A stretch of 64,000 nucleotides of DNA from Lachnospiraceae bacterium (GCA_910575075.1 CAJTCY010000001.1:82702-146701); one strand, 5' to 3'; counted from the first letter of the stretch, positions 1 through 8,883 are shown. Notes: a model not told the origin generated them from the sequence alone. Program-made: numbers and translations.

Positions 1-1
1 A

Positions 2-937
2 AATATACCGTTTATCTTGTTTGACAGCATTGAAGAAAATCCATCCATAGAAACCGTGATGGAGGCAGGGGAACTTGGTAAGAGAGAACAGGTGGATTTT
101 GTTGTGGGAATTGGCGGAGGTTCCCCGATGGATGCAGCAAAGGCTATTGCGCTGATGATCGCGAACCCGGCTATGGATGAGAGTATCCTCTATAAAAATG
201 AAAAGCTTCCGGCGCTTCCGGTAGCGGAAGTGCCTACTACAGCAGGGACAGGGTCAGAGGTGACGCCTTATGCAATACTTACCATACATGCCCGCAAGAC
301 GAAACAGAGCATCAGCCATAAAATATATCCGGATCTGGCGCTGATTGACAGCCGGTATTTGAAAACAGCAGGTTTGGACACACTGGTTGATACTGCAGTA
401 GACGCACTGGCGCATTTGCTGGAGAGTTATCTGAACACGAATGCCAATTCTTATAACCGCATGTATTCCGAAAAAGGGCTGTCATTGTTTGCCGAGATCA
501 GGGAAGAGCTTCTGTCGTGCAGACGCCAGGGAGAGAAGCCGGCACAGACTCTCTCGGATCGGGTGTTCGGCACACTTATGCAGCTTGCTGCTACTGCCGG
601 CATGGCTATCACGCATACAGGAACTTCTCTTCCGCATGGCCTGAGTTATACGCTTACCTATGAAATGCAGGTGCCGCACGGTAAGGCAGTGGGAATTTTC
701 CTGCCAGGATTTTTGAAATATTATCAGAATAAAGACGAAGTGCAGTTTGTACTGGATCAGATGGGATTTGCCTCAGTGGAAGATTTTACGGAATATCTGG
801 ATGAACTTTTGGGCAAAGTGGAGATTCCGGAAGGGTTATGGATAGAAGACGTCAAATCAATTATGGCGAACAAGGCAAAATTGAAAAATTATCCTTTTGA
901 GATGGATAAAACAACGCTTTATGCGTTTCGCAGATAA
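2..937 (+). CDS. Iron-containing alcohol dehydrogenase, 3' part
   Basis: Cut off by the left window edge: the reading frame is open from base 2, so the first in-frame TTG at 17 is not a credible start. About 311 residues of a usual 380-390 are visible. The cofactor-binding GGGSPMDAAK motif is near residue 38 of the visible part and the family motif PTTAGTGSEVTP near 73-84. A DxxxH (DALAH) and two later histidines (LPHG, VPHGK) match the iron ligands of group III alcohol dehydrogenases. Members reduce aldehydes or ketones, or oxidise alcohols, with NAD(P)H; the substrate cannot be told. Ends 9 bases before queH, so the two may be cotranscribed. Confidence 0.9.
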   Translation, partial: NIPFILFDSIEENPSIETVMEAGELGKREQVDFVVGIGGGSPMDAAKAIALMIANPAMDESILYKNEKLPALPVAEVPTTAGTGSEVTPYAILTIHARKTKQSISHKIYPDLALIDSRYLKTAGLDTLVDTAVDALAHLLESYLNTNANSYNRMYSEKGLSLFAEIREELLSCRRQGEKPAQTLSDRVFGTLMQLAATAGMAITHTGTSLPHGLSYTLTYEMQVPHGKAVGIFLPGFLKYYQNKDEVQFVLDQMGFASVEDFTEYLDELLGKVEIPEGLWIEDVKSIMANKAKLKNYPFEMDKTTLYAFRR

Positions 938-946
938 GGATAAGGG

Positions 947-1621
947 ATGAAGAGAAATTATCAGAGAGAACTGGAACAGGTGATACAGAATCAGCAGAAA
1001 CAGGGCAGAATTCCCAGGTTGTTCCTGCATAGCTGCTGTGCACCCTGCAGCAGTTATGTCCTTGAATATCTGTCTGAATATTTTCAGATTACAGTCTTCT
1101 ATTATAATCCCAATATCTATCCGTCTGAGGAATACCAGAAGCGGGTGGAGGAACAGAAACAGTTTATCTGTCAGTTTTCGCAGAATGTTTCTGCAGAACG
1201 GGAAAATGGCAGGTCATTTTATCCAATTCACTTTACAGAGGGAAATTTTGATGCTGAAAAGTTTTATAAAATGGCGGAAGGACTTGAAAAAGAGCCTGAG
1301 GGTGGAGAACGCTGTTTTCGGTGCTATGAGCTGCGTTTGCGGGAGGCAGCAGAATATGCGGCAAGGCTCAAAATGGATTACTTTACGACTACATTGTCTA
1401 TCAGTCCTTTAAAAAATGCTGAAAAATTGAATGAAATTGGTGAGAGGCTGGCAAAAGAATACGGAATTTCCTATCTCTGTTCTGATTTTAAGAAAAAGAA
1501 CGGATACAAACGTTCTGTGGAGCTTTCCAGAGAATATGGCATGTACCGCCAGGACTATTGCGGCTGTGTATTTTCGAAACAGGAGAGAGAAAGCCAAAAA
1601 TCACATGATAAATCGAGATAA
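947..1621 (+). CDS. queH: Epoxyqueuosine reductase QueH
   Basis: 224 residues, the usual length for QueH (DUF208), the enzyme that reduces epoxyqueuosine to queuosine in tRNA in organisms lacking the B12-dependent QueG. Visible cysteines fit the family: LHSCCAPC near residues 28-34, CFRC near 118-121 and CGC near the C-terminus. The family carries an Fe-S cluster and a second metal site on such cysteines. ATG is preceded by AAGGATAAGGG. It lies between the alcohol dehydrogenase end and argH (12-base gap), apparently one transcription unit. queA, acting one step earlier, is about 60 kb away in this window. Confidence 0.9.
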   Translation: MKRNYQRELEQVIQNQQKQGRIPRLFLHSCCAPCSSYVLEYLSEYFQITVFYYNPNIYPSEEYQKRVEEQKQFICQFSQNVSAERENGRSFYPIHFTEGNFDAEKFYKMAEGLEKEPEGGERCFRCYELRLREAAEYAARLKMDYFTTTLSISPLKNAEKLNEIGERLAKEYGISYLCSDFKKKNGYKRSVELSREYGMYRQDYCGCVFSKQERESQKSHDKSR

Positions 1622-1633
1622 AGGAGGAAACAT

Positions 1634-3055
1634 ATGGCACAGTTATGGGGTGGACGTTTTACCAAAGAGACAGATCAGCTGGTCTATAATTTTAATGCGT
1701 CCATATCATTTGACAAAAAATTTTACCGTCAGGACATGGAAGGCAGCATTGCCCATGTGAAAATGCTGGGAAAACAGGGAATCCTGACAGCGCAGGAAAC
1801 AGAACAACTGGTGGCGGCGGTCAAAGAAATTTTGAAAGAGGTGGAATCAGGAGTTCTGGAAATATCTCATCAGTATGAGGATATTCACAGCTTTGTAGAA
1901 GCAGTTCTGATTGAACGTCTGGGGGATACTGGTAAAAAGCTGCATACAGGCAGAAGCCGCAATGATCAGGTGGCGCTGGATATGCGTATGTACGTCAGAA
2001 AGGAAATTCTTGCTACAGATGAGCTGTTGAACGAAATATTAAATACTGTCTTAACAATTATGGAGAATCATGTTGATACTTTTATGCCAGGGTTTACACA
2101 TCTGCAGAAGGCACAGCCTGTTACTTTGGCACATCATATGGGAGCTTATTTTGAAATGTTTAAGCGTGACCGTCTGCGGATGCAGGACATTTATCAAAGG
2201 ATGAATTATTGTCCTCTTGGGTCCGGAGCTCTGGCAGGGACTACATATGATTTGGACCGCTATTATACTTCGCAGCTGCTGGGATTTGACGGACCAACCC
2301 TGAACAGTATGGATGGAGTGTCTGACCGGGATTATCTGATTGAATATCTTTCAGCGCTGTCCACTGTGATGATGCATCTGAGCCGTTTTTCAGAAGAAGT
2401 CATTATCTGGAACAGCAATGAATACCAGTTTGTGGAAATTGACGATGCTTACAGTACGGGAAGCAGTATCATGCCTCAGAAGAAGAATCCTGACATTGCA
2501 GAGCTTGTCCGCGGAAAAACAGGACGTGTCTATGGAGCATTAATGTCATTGCTCACGACGATGAAGGGGATTCCGCTTGCATATAACAAGGATATGCAGG
2601 AGGACAAAGAGCTGGTGTTTGATGCCATAGATACAGTAAAAGGCTGTCTTGCCCTCTTTACAGGAATGCTTGCTACCATGCAGTTTAATAAAGAAAAAAT
2701 GGAAGAGAGCGCCAAGAATGGTTTTACGAATGCCACAGACGCGGCAGATTACCTGGTAAATCATGGTGTGCCTTTCCGGGATGCCCATGGTATTGTGGGA
2801 CAGATTGTACTATATTGTATTGACAAGAAAATCACGATTGATGATATGACTTTAGATGAATTAAAAGTCATCAGCCCAGTATTTGAGGAAGATATTTTCG
2901 AAGCGGTTTCCATGAAGACTTGTGTGGAAAAGCGTCTGACTATTGGAGCTCCTGGACAGGAGGCAATGAAAAAAGTAATTGCAGTAGAAAAAGAATACCT
3001 GTCACAGGACTGGAAAAAAGGTCTCTCAGATTGGGAAATGGAACTGCTAAGATAA
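1634..3055 (+). CDS. argH: Argininosuccinate lyase
   Basis: 473 residues, full length. Cleaves argininosuccinate to arginine and fumarate, the last step of arginine synthesis, in the cytosol. The fumarase/aspartase superfamily signature GSSIMPQKKNPD is near residues 276-287 and supplies the catalytic serine loop; HTGRSRNDQVA near 104-114 is specific to ArgH. The start has an excellent AAAGGAGG site 7 bases upstream. argG is not adjacent. Possibly the last gene of the unit begun by the dehydrogenase and queH; a 190-base gap separates it from asd. Confidence 0.96.
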   Translation: MAQLWGGRFTKETDQLVYNFNASISFDKKFYRQDMEGSIAHVKMLGKQGILTAQETEQLVAAVKEILKEVESGVLEISHQYEDIHSFVEAVLIERLGDTGKKLHTGRSRNDQVALDMRMYVRKEILATDELLNEILNTVLTIMENHVDTFMPGFTHLQKAQPVTLAHHMGAYFEMFKRDRLRMQDIYQRMNYCPLGSGALAGTTYDLDRYYTSQLLGFDGPTLNSMDGVSDRDYLIEYLSALSTVMMHLSRFSEEVIIWNSNEYQFVEIDDAYSTGSSIMPQKKNPDIAELVRGKTGRVYGALMSLLTTMKGIPLAYNKDMQEDKELVFDAIDTVKGCLALFTGMLATMQFNKEKMEESAKNGFTNATDAADYLVNHGVPFRDAHGIVGQIVLYCIDKKITIDDMTLDELKVISPVFEEDIFEAVSMKTCVEKRLTIGAPGQEAMKKVIAVEKEYLSQDWKKGLSDWEMELLR

Positions 3056-3246
3056 AGTGTGACTATACATCTTACACAGATTTGAACTGTGTGTTCTGTC
3101 AAATTTGTACAATATTCGGGCTTGCATTTTTCTCTGAATTATATTAACATATCTAGGAGAAATACATTTGTACGCACAGAGCGGACAAGAAAGATTATTT
3201 ATGGAAGCTTCCAGCCGAAAGAGCAGGAAGAGTGAGGAGATTGGAA

Positions 3247-4332
3247 ATGAGTCAGAAATTGAGAGCAGGAATTCTTGGCGGAACAGGAATGGTAGGCCAG
3301 CGTTTTATTGCACTGCTGGAGAATCATCCATGGTTTGAGGTTGTTGCGATTGCAGCAAGTCCGCGTTCTGCTGGTAAGAGATATGAAGATGCGGTAGGCG
3401 GACGCTGGAAAATGGATACGCCGATGCCAGAGGCTGTTAAGAACATTGAGGTCATGAATGTGAATGATGTGGAGGCAGTTGCCTCTAAGGTTGATTTTGT
3501 GTTTAGCGCAGTAGATATGTCAAAAGAAGAAATCAAACAAATCGAAGAGGCATATGCAAAGACAGAGACACCGGTCGTTTCCAATAACAGTGCGCACCGC
3601 TGGACAGAGGATGTGCCGATGGTGGTGCCAGAGATCAATGCAGATCATATGAAAGTGATTGAGTTCCAGAGAAAACGTCTGGGAACCGACAGAGGTTTTG
3701 TTGCTGTAAAACCAAACTGTTCGATTCAGTCTTATACACCAGTGCTGACTGCATGGATGGAATTTGAGCCTTATGAAGTGGTTGCCACTACTTATCAGGC
3801 AATCTCCGGTGCAGGGAAAACGTTTCAGGATTGGCCGGAAATGCAGGGAAATGTTATTCCATACATCGGTGGTGAAGAAGAAAAGTCTGAGAGAGAGCCT
3901 CTGCGTATCTGGGGGCAGATTAAGGATGGGGTGATCGTACCGGCAGAGACACCAGTGATTACCTGCCAGTGTGTACGGGTGCCGGTATTGAACGGGCATA
4001 CAGCGGCGGTGTTTGTAAAATTTAAGAAAAAACCTTCCAAGGAGCAGTTGATTCAGAAATTAGTAGAATTTAAAGGTGTTCCGCAGGAATTAGGTCTTCC
4101 AAGCGCACCGAAGCAGTTTATCCAATATCTGGAAGAGGATAACCGTCCCCAGGTAACAGAAGACGTTAATTATGAAAATGGTATGGGTATCAGTGTAGGA
4201 CGGCTGAGAGAAGACACGGTATACGATTGGAAGTTTATCGGGCTTTCTCATAATACTGTCCGTGGTGCGGCAGGCGGAGCGATATTGTGTGCAGAGCTTT
4301 TAAAGGCACAGGGATATATTACAGAGAAATAA
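3247..4332 (+). CDS. asd: Aspartate-semialdehyde dehydrogenase
   Basis: 361 residues. Reduces aspartyl phosphate to aspartate semialdehyde with NADPH, the branch point to lysine, threonine and methionine. The Rossmann motif GGTGMVGQRF is near 11-20, the catalytic cysteine lies in KPNCSIQSYTP near 157, and GAGKTFQDWP follows. The sequence resembles the archaeal/fungal-type (Hom2-like) branch more than the E. coli type, as is common in Clostridia. I place the start at the ATG at 3247 because AGGAGA lies 7-8 bases upstream; an in-frame GTG at 3232 has no good ribosome site. thrC, further down the same pathway, is at 43 kb. Confidence 0.93.
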   Translation: MSQKLRAGILGGTGMVGQRFIALLENHPWFEVVAIAASPRSAGKRYEDAVGGRWKMDTPMPEAVKNIEVMNVNDVEAVASKVDFVFSAVDMSKEEIKQIEEAYAKTETPVVSNNSAHRWTEDVPMVVPEINADHMKVIEFQRKRLGTDRGFVAVKPNCSIQSYTPVLTAWMEFEPYEVVATTYQAISGAGKTFQDWPEMQGNVIPYIGGEEEKSEREPLRIWGQIKDGVIVPAETPVITCQCVRVPVLNGHTAAVFVKFKKKPSKEQLIQKLVEFKGVPQELGLPSAPKQFIQYLEEDNRPQVTEDVNYENGMGISVGRLREDTVYDWKFIGLSHNTVRGAAGGAILCAELLKAQGYITEK

Positions 4333-4633
4333 GTAATTAGGATTAGAGTGTCAGAGATCTGAATTTTTTGCAGGTCAATTTTTCCGGCTCTGCAGCGCCA
4401 AATTTGTTAACGGTGCGTTGTATTGCCTCAAGAGTATGCTGCAAAATCTTGAAAAATTTGCCCTGAAATGAAAACGGACCTTTTGACACGATAATCTGAT
4501 TTTGAAATTAAATTAGATGTGAGCTTTCAAGAAGCGAATAAAAGCAGCAGTGCTTTGGGCTGTACTATGCCTATTTGAAAAAATGCGTTATTTTCTTTTA
4601 TTGAACTATAATTTCAAAAAATAAAAAAAAGTC
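4333..4633. other. Non-coding gap between asd and tRNA-Thr
   Basis: No credible gene. A 48-codon open frame on the minus strand (about 4349-4497, GTG start) lacks a ribosome site. I see no terminator of canonical form directly after asd. Confidence 0.5.
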
Positions 4634-4662
4634 TTGCAAATTTACTTCAAAATAGATATAAT
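4634..4662 (+). promoter_or_regulatory. Sigma-A-type promoter of tRNA-Thr
   Basis: TTGCAA at 4634-4639, a 17-base spacer, and a perfect TATAAT at 4657-4662, ending 24 bases before the mature tRNA. Confidence 0.8.
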
Positions 4663-4686
4663 AGACAAGGATTTAAAAATATCCGT

Positions 4687-4759
4687 GCCAAAGTGGCGCA
4701 GTTGGTAGCGCGTCGCATTCGTAATGCGTAGGTCGAGGGTTCGAGTCCCTTCTTTGGCT
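4687..4759 (+). tRNA. tRNA-Thr, anticodon CGT
   Basis: 73 bases fold as a full cloverleaf: acceptor GCCAAAG/CTTTGGC is perfectly paired, the D stem is GCGC/GCGC, the anticodon loop TTCGTAA carries CGT with U33 and A37, and the T arm GAGGG/CCCTT encloses TTCGAGT. The discriminator base is T. CCA is not encoded. The first anticodon-stem pair is a T-T mismatch. It decodes ACG. Confidence 0.93.
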
Positions 4760-4849
4760 GATTGGGAGAGTGCCTTTTCACGAAATGGTGGAAAGGTACT
4801 TTTTGTCATCAGGAGATTATTTCCTGCTGCTGTAATGGAGGAACAAAAG

Positions 4850-5266
4850 ATGAGAGAAGAATCTGCTGTAAATGATTACGACCTGGAATTTGTGGAGATC
4901 GCTGAGTTTATTAGAAGCGATAACCGTAAGGAAATTTTAAGATACAAGGAACAGGAGAGAAGAAGGAAAAGAAATTTTTACAGACTGCTGACTGTATTTT
5001 TGATCGTATTTTTGACTGCTGTCCTACTTGGAGTGTTTGCGTTTCATTTATCTTTACCGCTGATATGCACGGTTTTAATTTTGGAGGCGGCGATTGCAGT
5101 ATGTCTGTATCACGCTCCAGTATGGGTGCATGTGTTGGAAATTATGATAGGAATAAGCGCGGGCATTGTATTTGGGCAGCCCTGTCTTCTAGTGGCAGGC
5201 GCATTGGTTTACTTAGCTGCGATTCTTGCCTGGACTGGAGTTGAAAATTTTATTTTCTGGCAGTGA
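4850..5266 (+). CDS. Small integral membrane protein of unknown function
   Basis: 138 residues, not a family I recognise. The first about 40 residues are charged and rich in acidic residues, followed by a basic patch (QERRRKRNFYR) and then about four closely packed hydrophobic segments to the C-terminus. The open frame reaches back into the tRNA gene, which cannot be coding; GGAGG at 4837-4841 sits 8 bases before the ATG at 4850, so that start is chosen. It probably shares the tRNA promoter or has a weak one of its own. Confidence 0.6.
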   Translation: MREESAVNDYDLEFVEIAEFIRSDNRKEILRYKEQERRRKRNFYRLLTVFLIVFLTAVLLGVFAFHLSLPLICTVLILEAAIAVCLYHAPVWVHVLEIMIGISAGIVFGQPCLLVAGALVYLAAILAWTGVENFIFWQ

Positions 5267-5380
5267 TCTTTAGAGATCGGTTATTGCGAAACTCAGTAAT
5301 TTTATGAATTGTTTATGAAATTTTGATAATTTAGTCGTTTTGCAATTGCCTATCCCTATAGAGAAATAGAAAGGAAAGAA

Positions 5381-6007
5381 ATGAAACATCAGACAGTTGT
5401 TTATTACACCTTTTGCTCTGAGGAAGGAATGCAGAAAAAAGAATATAAGAAGTATCAGCGAAAAATCGCGTGTCAAGTGCTGACATACGGTTTTGAAGCT
5501 CAGTTTGGCATAGTTTTTGATCAGTCTTATATAAAAAAAGGAGTACATGGAAAGCCATTTTGGGCGGGACAGGAGAAAATTTACTTTAATGTGAGCAATA
5601 CAACGGGAATGGTAGTCTGTGCGGTTTCTGATTTGGATGTCGGCGCAGACACCGAGCAGATTCGCCCAGTAAGGACTGCGGTGATAAAACGGTGCTGTAC
5701 GGAAGACGAAATCGGCTATATTATGGCAAATTCCGGTGAAAGCCAAGAAGAACAGAAGAGGGAGAGATTTTTTCAGTTATGGACACTGAAAGAAAGTTAC
5801 ATTAAAATGACAGGCAAGGGAATGTATTTTCCTATAAAAGATGCAGCTTTTACTATTCGCACTTCAGGTTCTGCACAGGAAATTTCCAGTGCACAGACAG
5901 GGTATTTTGTTCAGAAACGTCTGGGAGAATATTGGCTTTCTCTCTGTACTCAGAAAGAATCAGAAGTCGTCTGGAAGGAGCTTACGCTGGAAGACTTGAG
6001 AGGATAG
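5381..6007 (+). CDS. 4'-phosphopantetheinyl transferase, Sfp type
   Basis: 208 residues. Transfers the phosphopantetheine arm of coenzyme A to a serine of carrier proteins. The superfamily Mg-binding motifs are visible: GADTEQI near 87-93 (usually G-[IV]-D-x-E) and WTLKESYIK near 133-141 (WxxKEA-type). A preceding GKPFW element fits the Sfp/Gsp branch. No polyketide or peptide synthetase, nor an acyl carrier protein, lies within the window, so the partner is unknown. AAAGGAAAG precedes the ATG. Confidence 0.88.
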   Translation: MKHQTVVYYTFCSEEGMQKKEYKKYQRKIACQVLTYGFEAQFGIVFDQSYIKKGVHGKPFWAGQEKIYFNVSNTTGMVVCAVSDLDVGADTEQIRPVRTAVIKRCCTEDEIGYIMANSGESQEEQKRERFFQLWTLKESYIKMTGKGMYFPIKDAAFTIRTSGSAQEISSAQTGYFVQKRLGEYWLSLCTQKESEVVWKELTLEDLRG

Positions 6008-6152
6008 TATCAGCAGCACAAAAGGGATGAAAATTTCTATGGAAAATGCTGGACTATTTTGACAAAATATGATTAAATATGTTTAGGTATGTTAAATGCA
6101 TGACAGTGTCTTTAACATGATAAAATTTGTATGTATTGAAAGGAGTCTTAAA

Positions 6153-6845
6153 ATGATTTACACTAAGGAAGTCGAAAACATGTGTCCTGTAGCTAAGGGC
6201 GCAAAACATGATCCCGCTCCAATTCCAGAAGAAGGAAAATGGGTTCATTCCAAGAAAATTGAAGATATTTCTGGTTTTACACATGGTGTAGGCTGGTGCG
6301 CTCCCCAGCAGGGTGCCTGCAAGCTTTCCCTGAATGTAAAAAATGGTGTAATTGAAGAAGCTTTGGTTGAGACCATCGGATGTTCTGGAATGACTCACTC
6401 CGCGGCTATGGCAGCAGAGATTTTACAGGGCAAGACGATTCTGGAAGCATTGAATACAGACCTTGTCTGCGATGCAATCAATACCGCTATGAGAGAGCTG
6501 TTTTTACAGATTGTTTATGGACGTACCCAGAGCGCGTTCTCTGACGATGGACTTGCCGTGGGCGCTGGTCTGGAAGACTTAGGAAAAGGACTTCGTTCTC
6601 AGGTTGGAACCATGTATGCAACAAAGGAAAAAGGTGTTCGTTACCTGGAAATGGCTGAAGGATATGTAACTGGCATTGCGCTCGACGCAGACAATGAAGT
6701 AATCGGTTATCAGTTCGTAAGCCTTGGAAAAATGACTGACTTCATCAAAAAAGGTGATGATCCAAATACTGCTTGGGAAAAGGCAAAAGGACAGTATGGC
6801 CGCGTAGCAGATGCAGCTAAGATCATTGACCCAAGAGAAGAGTAA
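6153..6845 (+). CDS. NifU/IscU-like iron-sulfur scaffold protein paired with GGGtGRT protein
   Basis: 230 residues. The middle resembles the U-type Fe-S scaffold: a WCAPQQGAC element and then VETIGCSGMTHSAAM, corresponding to the cysteine-containing loops of IscU/NifU N-domains. Longer than a plain IscU (about 130-150) because of a C-terminal extension. AAAGGAG lies 8 bases ahead of the ATG at 6153; an upstream in-frame ATG at 6096 has no ribosome site. The stop is 19 bases before the GGGtGRT gene, so they form an operon. Fe-S handling is inferred from homology; the conserved neighbour suggests a dedicated partner. Confidence 0.75.
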   Translation: MIYTKEVENMCPVAKGAKHDPAPIPEEGKWVHSKKIEDISGFTHGVGWCAPQQGACKLSLNVKNGVIEEALVETIGCSGMTHSAAMAAEILQGKTILEALNTDLVCDAINTAMRELFLQIVYGRTQSAFSDDGLAVGAGLEDLGKGLRSQVGTMYATKEKGVRYLEMAEGYVTGIALDADNEVIGYQFVSLGKMTDFIKKGDDPNTAWEKAKGQYGRVADAAKIIDPREE

Positions 6846-6864
6846 GGAAAGGAGAACGAATACA

Positions 6865-7875
6865 ATGGCTTTATTTGAATCATATGAAAGAAGAATTGAC
6901 CAGATCAATTCTGTATTAAACAGTTATGGAATCAGCTCCGTTGAAGAAGCTGAGAAAATTACCAAAGACGCTGGGCTTGATGTATACGAGCAGGTAAAGA
7001 AAATCCAGCCAATTTGTTTTGAAAATGCATGCTGGGCTTATACGGTAGGTGCGGCAATTGCGATTAAAAAGGGTGCAAAAAGAGCAGCAGATGCAGCAGC
7101 AGCTATTGGAGAAGGACTTCAGGCATTCTGTATACCAGGTTCTGTTGCAGATCACAGAAAAGTGGGGCTTGGACATGGCAATCTTGGCAAGATGTTGTTA
7201 GAGGAAGAAACAGAATGTTTTTGCTTCCTGGCTGGACATGAGTCTTTTGCAGCAGCAGAAGGAGCTATCGGTATCGCTGAGAAAGCAAACAAGGTGCGTC
7301 AAAAACCTTTGCGTGTTATTCTGAACGGTCTTGGCAAAGATGCAGCTCAGATTATTTCCCGTATCAATGGATTTACATTTGTAGAGACGAAATATGACTA
7401 TAAAGAAGCAAAATTAAATGTAGAATATGAGAAAGCATACTCTGACGGACTTCGCGCGACTGTAAAATGCTATGGCGCCGATGATGTTCAGGAAGGTGTT
7501 GCAATTATGCATCATGAAAATGTTGGTGTGTCTATTACAGGTAATTCTACCAACCCCACACGTTTCCAGCATCCAGTAGCAGGTACATACAAGAAAGAAT
7601 GCAACGAGCAGGGTAAGAAATATTTCTCTGTTGCTTCAGGCGGTGGTACAGGACGTACCCTTCATCCAGACAATATGGCAGCAGGACCGGCTTCTTATGG
7701 TATGACAGATACTATGGGACGTATGCATTCTGACGCACAGTTTGCAGGTTCTTCTTCCGTTCCAGCTCATGTAGAAATGATGGGTCTTATTGGAATGGGT
7801 AACAATCCAATGGTAGGGGCTACTGTTGCAGTGGCAGTTTCGATTGAAGAAGCAGCTAAGGCAGGTAAATTCTAA
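6865..7875 (+). CDS. GGGtGRT family protein
   Basis: 336 residues with the family-defining GGGTGRTLHPD motif in the C-terminal third, followed by glycine- and methionine-rich stretches. The biochemical function of the family is, to my knowledge, not established. The gene follows the Fe-S scaffold-like gene at 19 bases with AAAGGAG before the ATG. The last 14 codons plus stop are duplicated at 11067-11113, where an element has inserted; the element restores an intact C-terminus, so the protein is unaltered. The stop is followed by a hairpin supplied by the element. Confidence 0.85.
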   Translation: MALFESYERRIDQINSVLNSYGISSVEEAEKITKDAGLDVYEQVKKIQPICFENACWAYTVGAAIAIKKGAKRAADAAAAIGEGLQAFCIPGSVADHRKVGLGHGNLGKMLLEEETECFCFLAGHESFAAAEGAIGIAEKANKVRQKPLRVILNGLGKDAAQIISRINGFTFVETKYDYKEAKLNVEYEKAYSDGLRATVKCYGADDVQEGVAIMHHENVGVSITGNSTNPTRFQHPVAGTYKKECNEQGKKYFSVASGGGTGRTLHPDNMAAGPASYGMTDTMGRMHSDAQFAGSSSVPAHVEMMGLIGMGNNPMVGATVAVAVSIEEAAKAGKF

Positions 7876-7876
7876 A
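7830..7876 (+). repeat. attL-like direct repeat, left boundary of islet
   Basis: 47 bases covering the 3' end of the GGGtGRT gene through its stop codon. Matches 11067-11113 at 45 of 47 positions; both differences are synonymous third-base changes (GCA/GCG Ala, AAA/AAG Lys). Confidence 0.85.
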
Positions 7877-7891
7877 GAATACAGTAAAATC

Positions 7892-7931
7892 AAGGGCTAT
7901 CGTTGATGTAAGATGTCAGCGATAGCCTTAA
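7892..7931 (+). terminator. Rho-independent-like hairpin after the GGGtGRT gene
   Basis: AAGGGCTATCG at 7892-7902 pairs with CGATAGCCTT at 7920-7929 (one bulged G), followed by AAATTTT. It lies inside the islet, just right of the left repeat. Confidence 0.6.
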
Positions 7932-7941
7932 ATTTTACCAT

Positions 7942-7987
7942 GTAGCACACAAGTAACACACAGGTAGCACACATGAGGTAGCACACA
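7942..7987 (+). repeat. Left cluster of four GTAGCACACA-like repeats
   Basis: Copies begin at 7942, 7953 (GTAACACACA), 7964 and 7978, all in the same orientation at 11-14 base spacing. The layout resembles arm-type binding sites of a tyrosine recombinase. Confidence 0.65.
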
Positions 7988-8038
7988 AATTTTTAAGCAA
8001 AGAAAAAGGGCATCTACATATTACAGATACCCTTTAAG

Positions 8039-8177
8039 TTATAATAATCCTAATTCCTTGAAATTTCTTGTATAGTCATAGCCAAAAACTGTTAACAATT
8101 CGAATCCGCATCGTATATCCAAATCTATGCTTTTAAGAAAAAATAATAAATCGTGTTCGCCGCCGAAGGCAACAGTC
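8039..8177 (-). pseudogene. Short coding remnant, family not recognised
   Basis: An open frame of about 45 codons on the minus strand ends at 8039 with a protein-like tail rich in hydrophobic and charged alternation (ending YTRNFKELGLL). Upstream stops (TAG, TAA) close the frame and there is no start with a ribosome site, so it looks like the 3' end of a lost gene. No function can be assigned. Confidence 0.3.
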
Positions 8178-8270
8178 TATTACTTCCCTGACGGTTTGCA
8201 TTAACGGTAATATTTGAGGAAATATGTGTATAAGGCAGGGCATTAAAACCCTGCCTTATGTGTGTATTTA

Positions 8271-8615
8271 TTAAAGTGCCAACTTGTATAATGCTAACTG
8301 GTTAAGGCTTACCCCCTCTTTTTCTGCTTCAATGGCTAATCTTTGATGTAGGGATTTTGGAAGCCTTACAACAAATTTTCCGCTGTAATTGTTTGCTGTT
8401 TCTGGAATAGGGATAGGGAGATTATTTTCTATTTTTATTTCAATATATCCCTCCATTGCTTCATTAAGGCTTTCATATAGCCCTTCAAGCGTATCGCTGG
8501 TACTTTGGCATCCGTCAAGTTCTAAAATCCTGCCGTAAAAATAATGTCCGCTTTCGTCATTCATTTCCTGTACCAATCGTGTATAAGGCAATTTCATATA
8601 ATCTTTTACTTCCAT
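8271..8615 (-). CDS. hicB: HicB antitoxin with C-terminal DNA-binding domain
   Basis: 114 residues. The N-terminal half is the HicB partial-RNase-H-like fold (GRILELDGCQSTSDTLEGLYES); the C-terminal 35 residues (VRLPKSLHQRLAIEAEKEGVSLNQL) form a ribbon-helix-helix of the type that binds the operon's operator. It neutralises HicA and represses the pair. Lies 40 bases downstream of hicA, in toxin-first order, as is usual for hicAB. ATG is preceded by AAAGGAGC. Confidence 0.9.
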   Translation of the reverse strand: MEVKDYMKLPYTRLVQEMNDESGHYFYGRILELDGCQSTSDTLEGLYESLNEAMEGYIEIKIENNLPIPIPETANNYSGKFVVRLPKSLHQRLAIEAEKEGVSLNQLALYKLAL

Positions 8616-8655
8616 GCTTTTATGCTCCTTTCTGCATCATTCCAGGATAAGGGGA

Positions 8656-8883
8656 TTATTCCCCTATCCTATTCAGAACATCTACCACATAAGCTTTTTT
8701 TAATGGGTTTTCTTGTTTTATTGTTATCAAATCGCCCGTTTCTTTATTCAGATAATGCTTATGACTTCCTTTTTGTCTTGCCGGAATATAACCATATGCT
8801 ACTAAAACCTTGTCTATTTCTTCTGGTCGCATTCCGTTTGGCTGTTGCTTCATTTTCTCAATTAGTTTTTTTACATTTGGCAC
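8656..8883 (-). CDS. hicA: HicA mRNA interferase toxin
   Basis: 75 residues from a GTG start. HicA degrades mRNA through a double-stranded-RNA-binding-like fold with one catalytic histidine, here the H of GSHKHY near residue 47. The start at 8883 is chosen because AAAGGAG lies about 10 bases upstream and the product then has the normal HicA length; the frame is open further upstream but crosses the promoter. First gene of the hicAB pair. Confidence 0.9.
   Translation of the reverse strand: MPNVKKLIEKMKQQPNGMRPEEIDKVLVAYGYIPARQKGSHKHYLNKETGDLITIKQENPLKKAYVVDVLNRIGE

Noticed and set aside
3056-3246. Possible lysine or other riboswitch ahead of asd
   Set aside because: I see none of the conserved lysine-riboswitch elements; only a weak ACACAG/CTGTGT hairpin.
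4349-4497. 48-codon minus-strand open frame after asd
   Set aside because: GTG start without a ribosome site and no recognised family. The tail looks protein-like, so a relic cannot be excluded.
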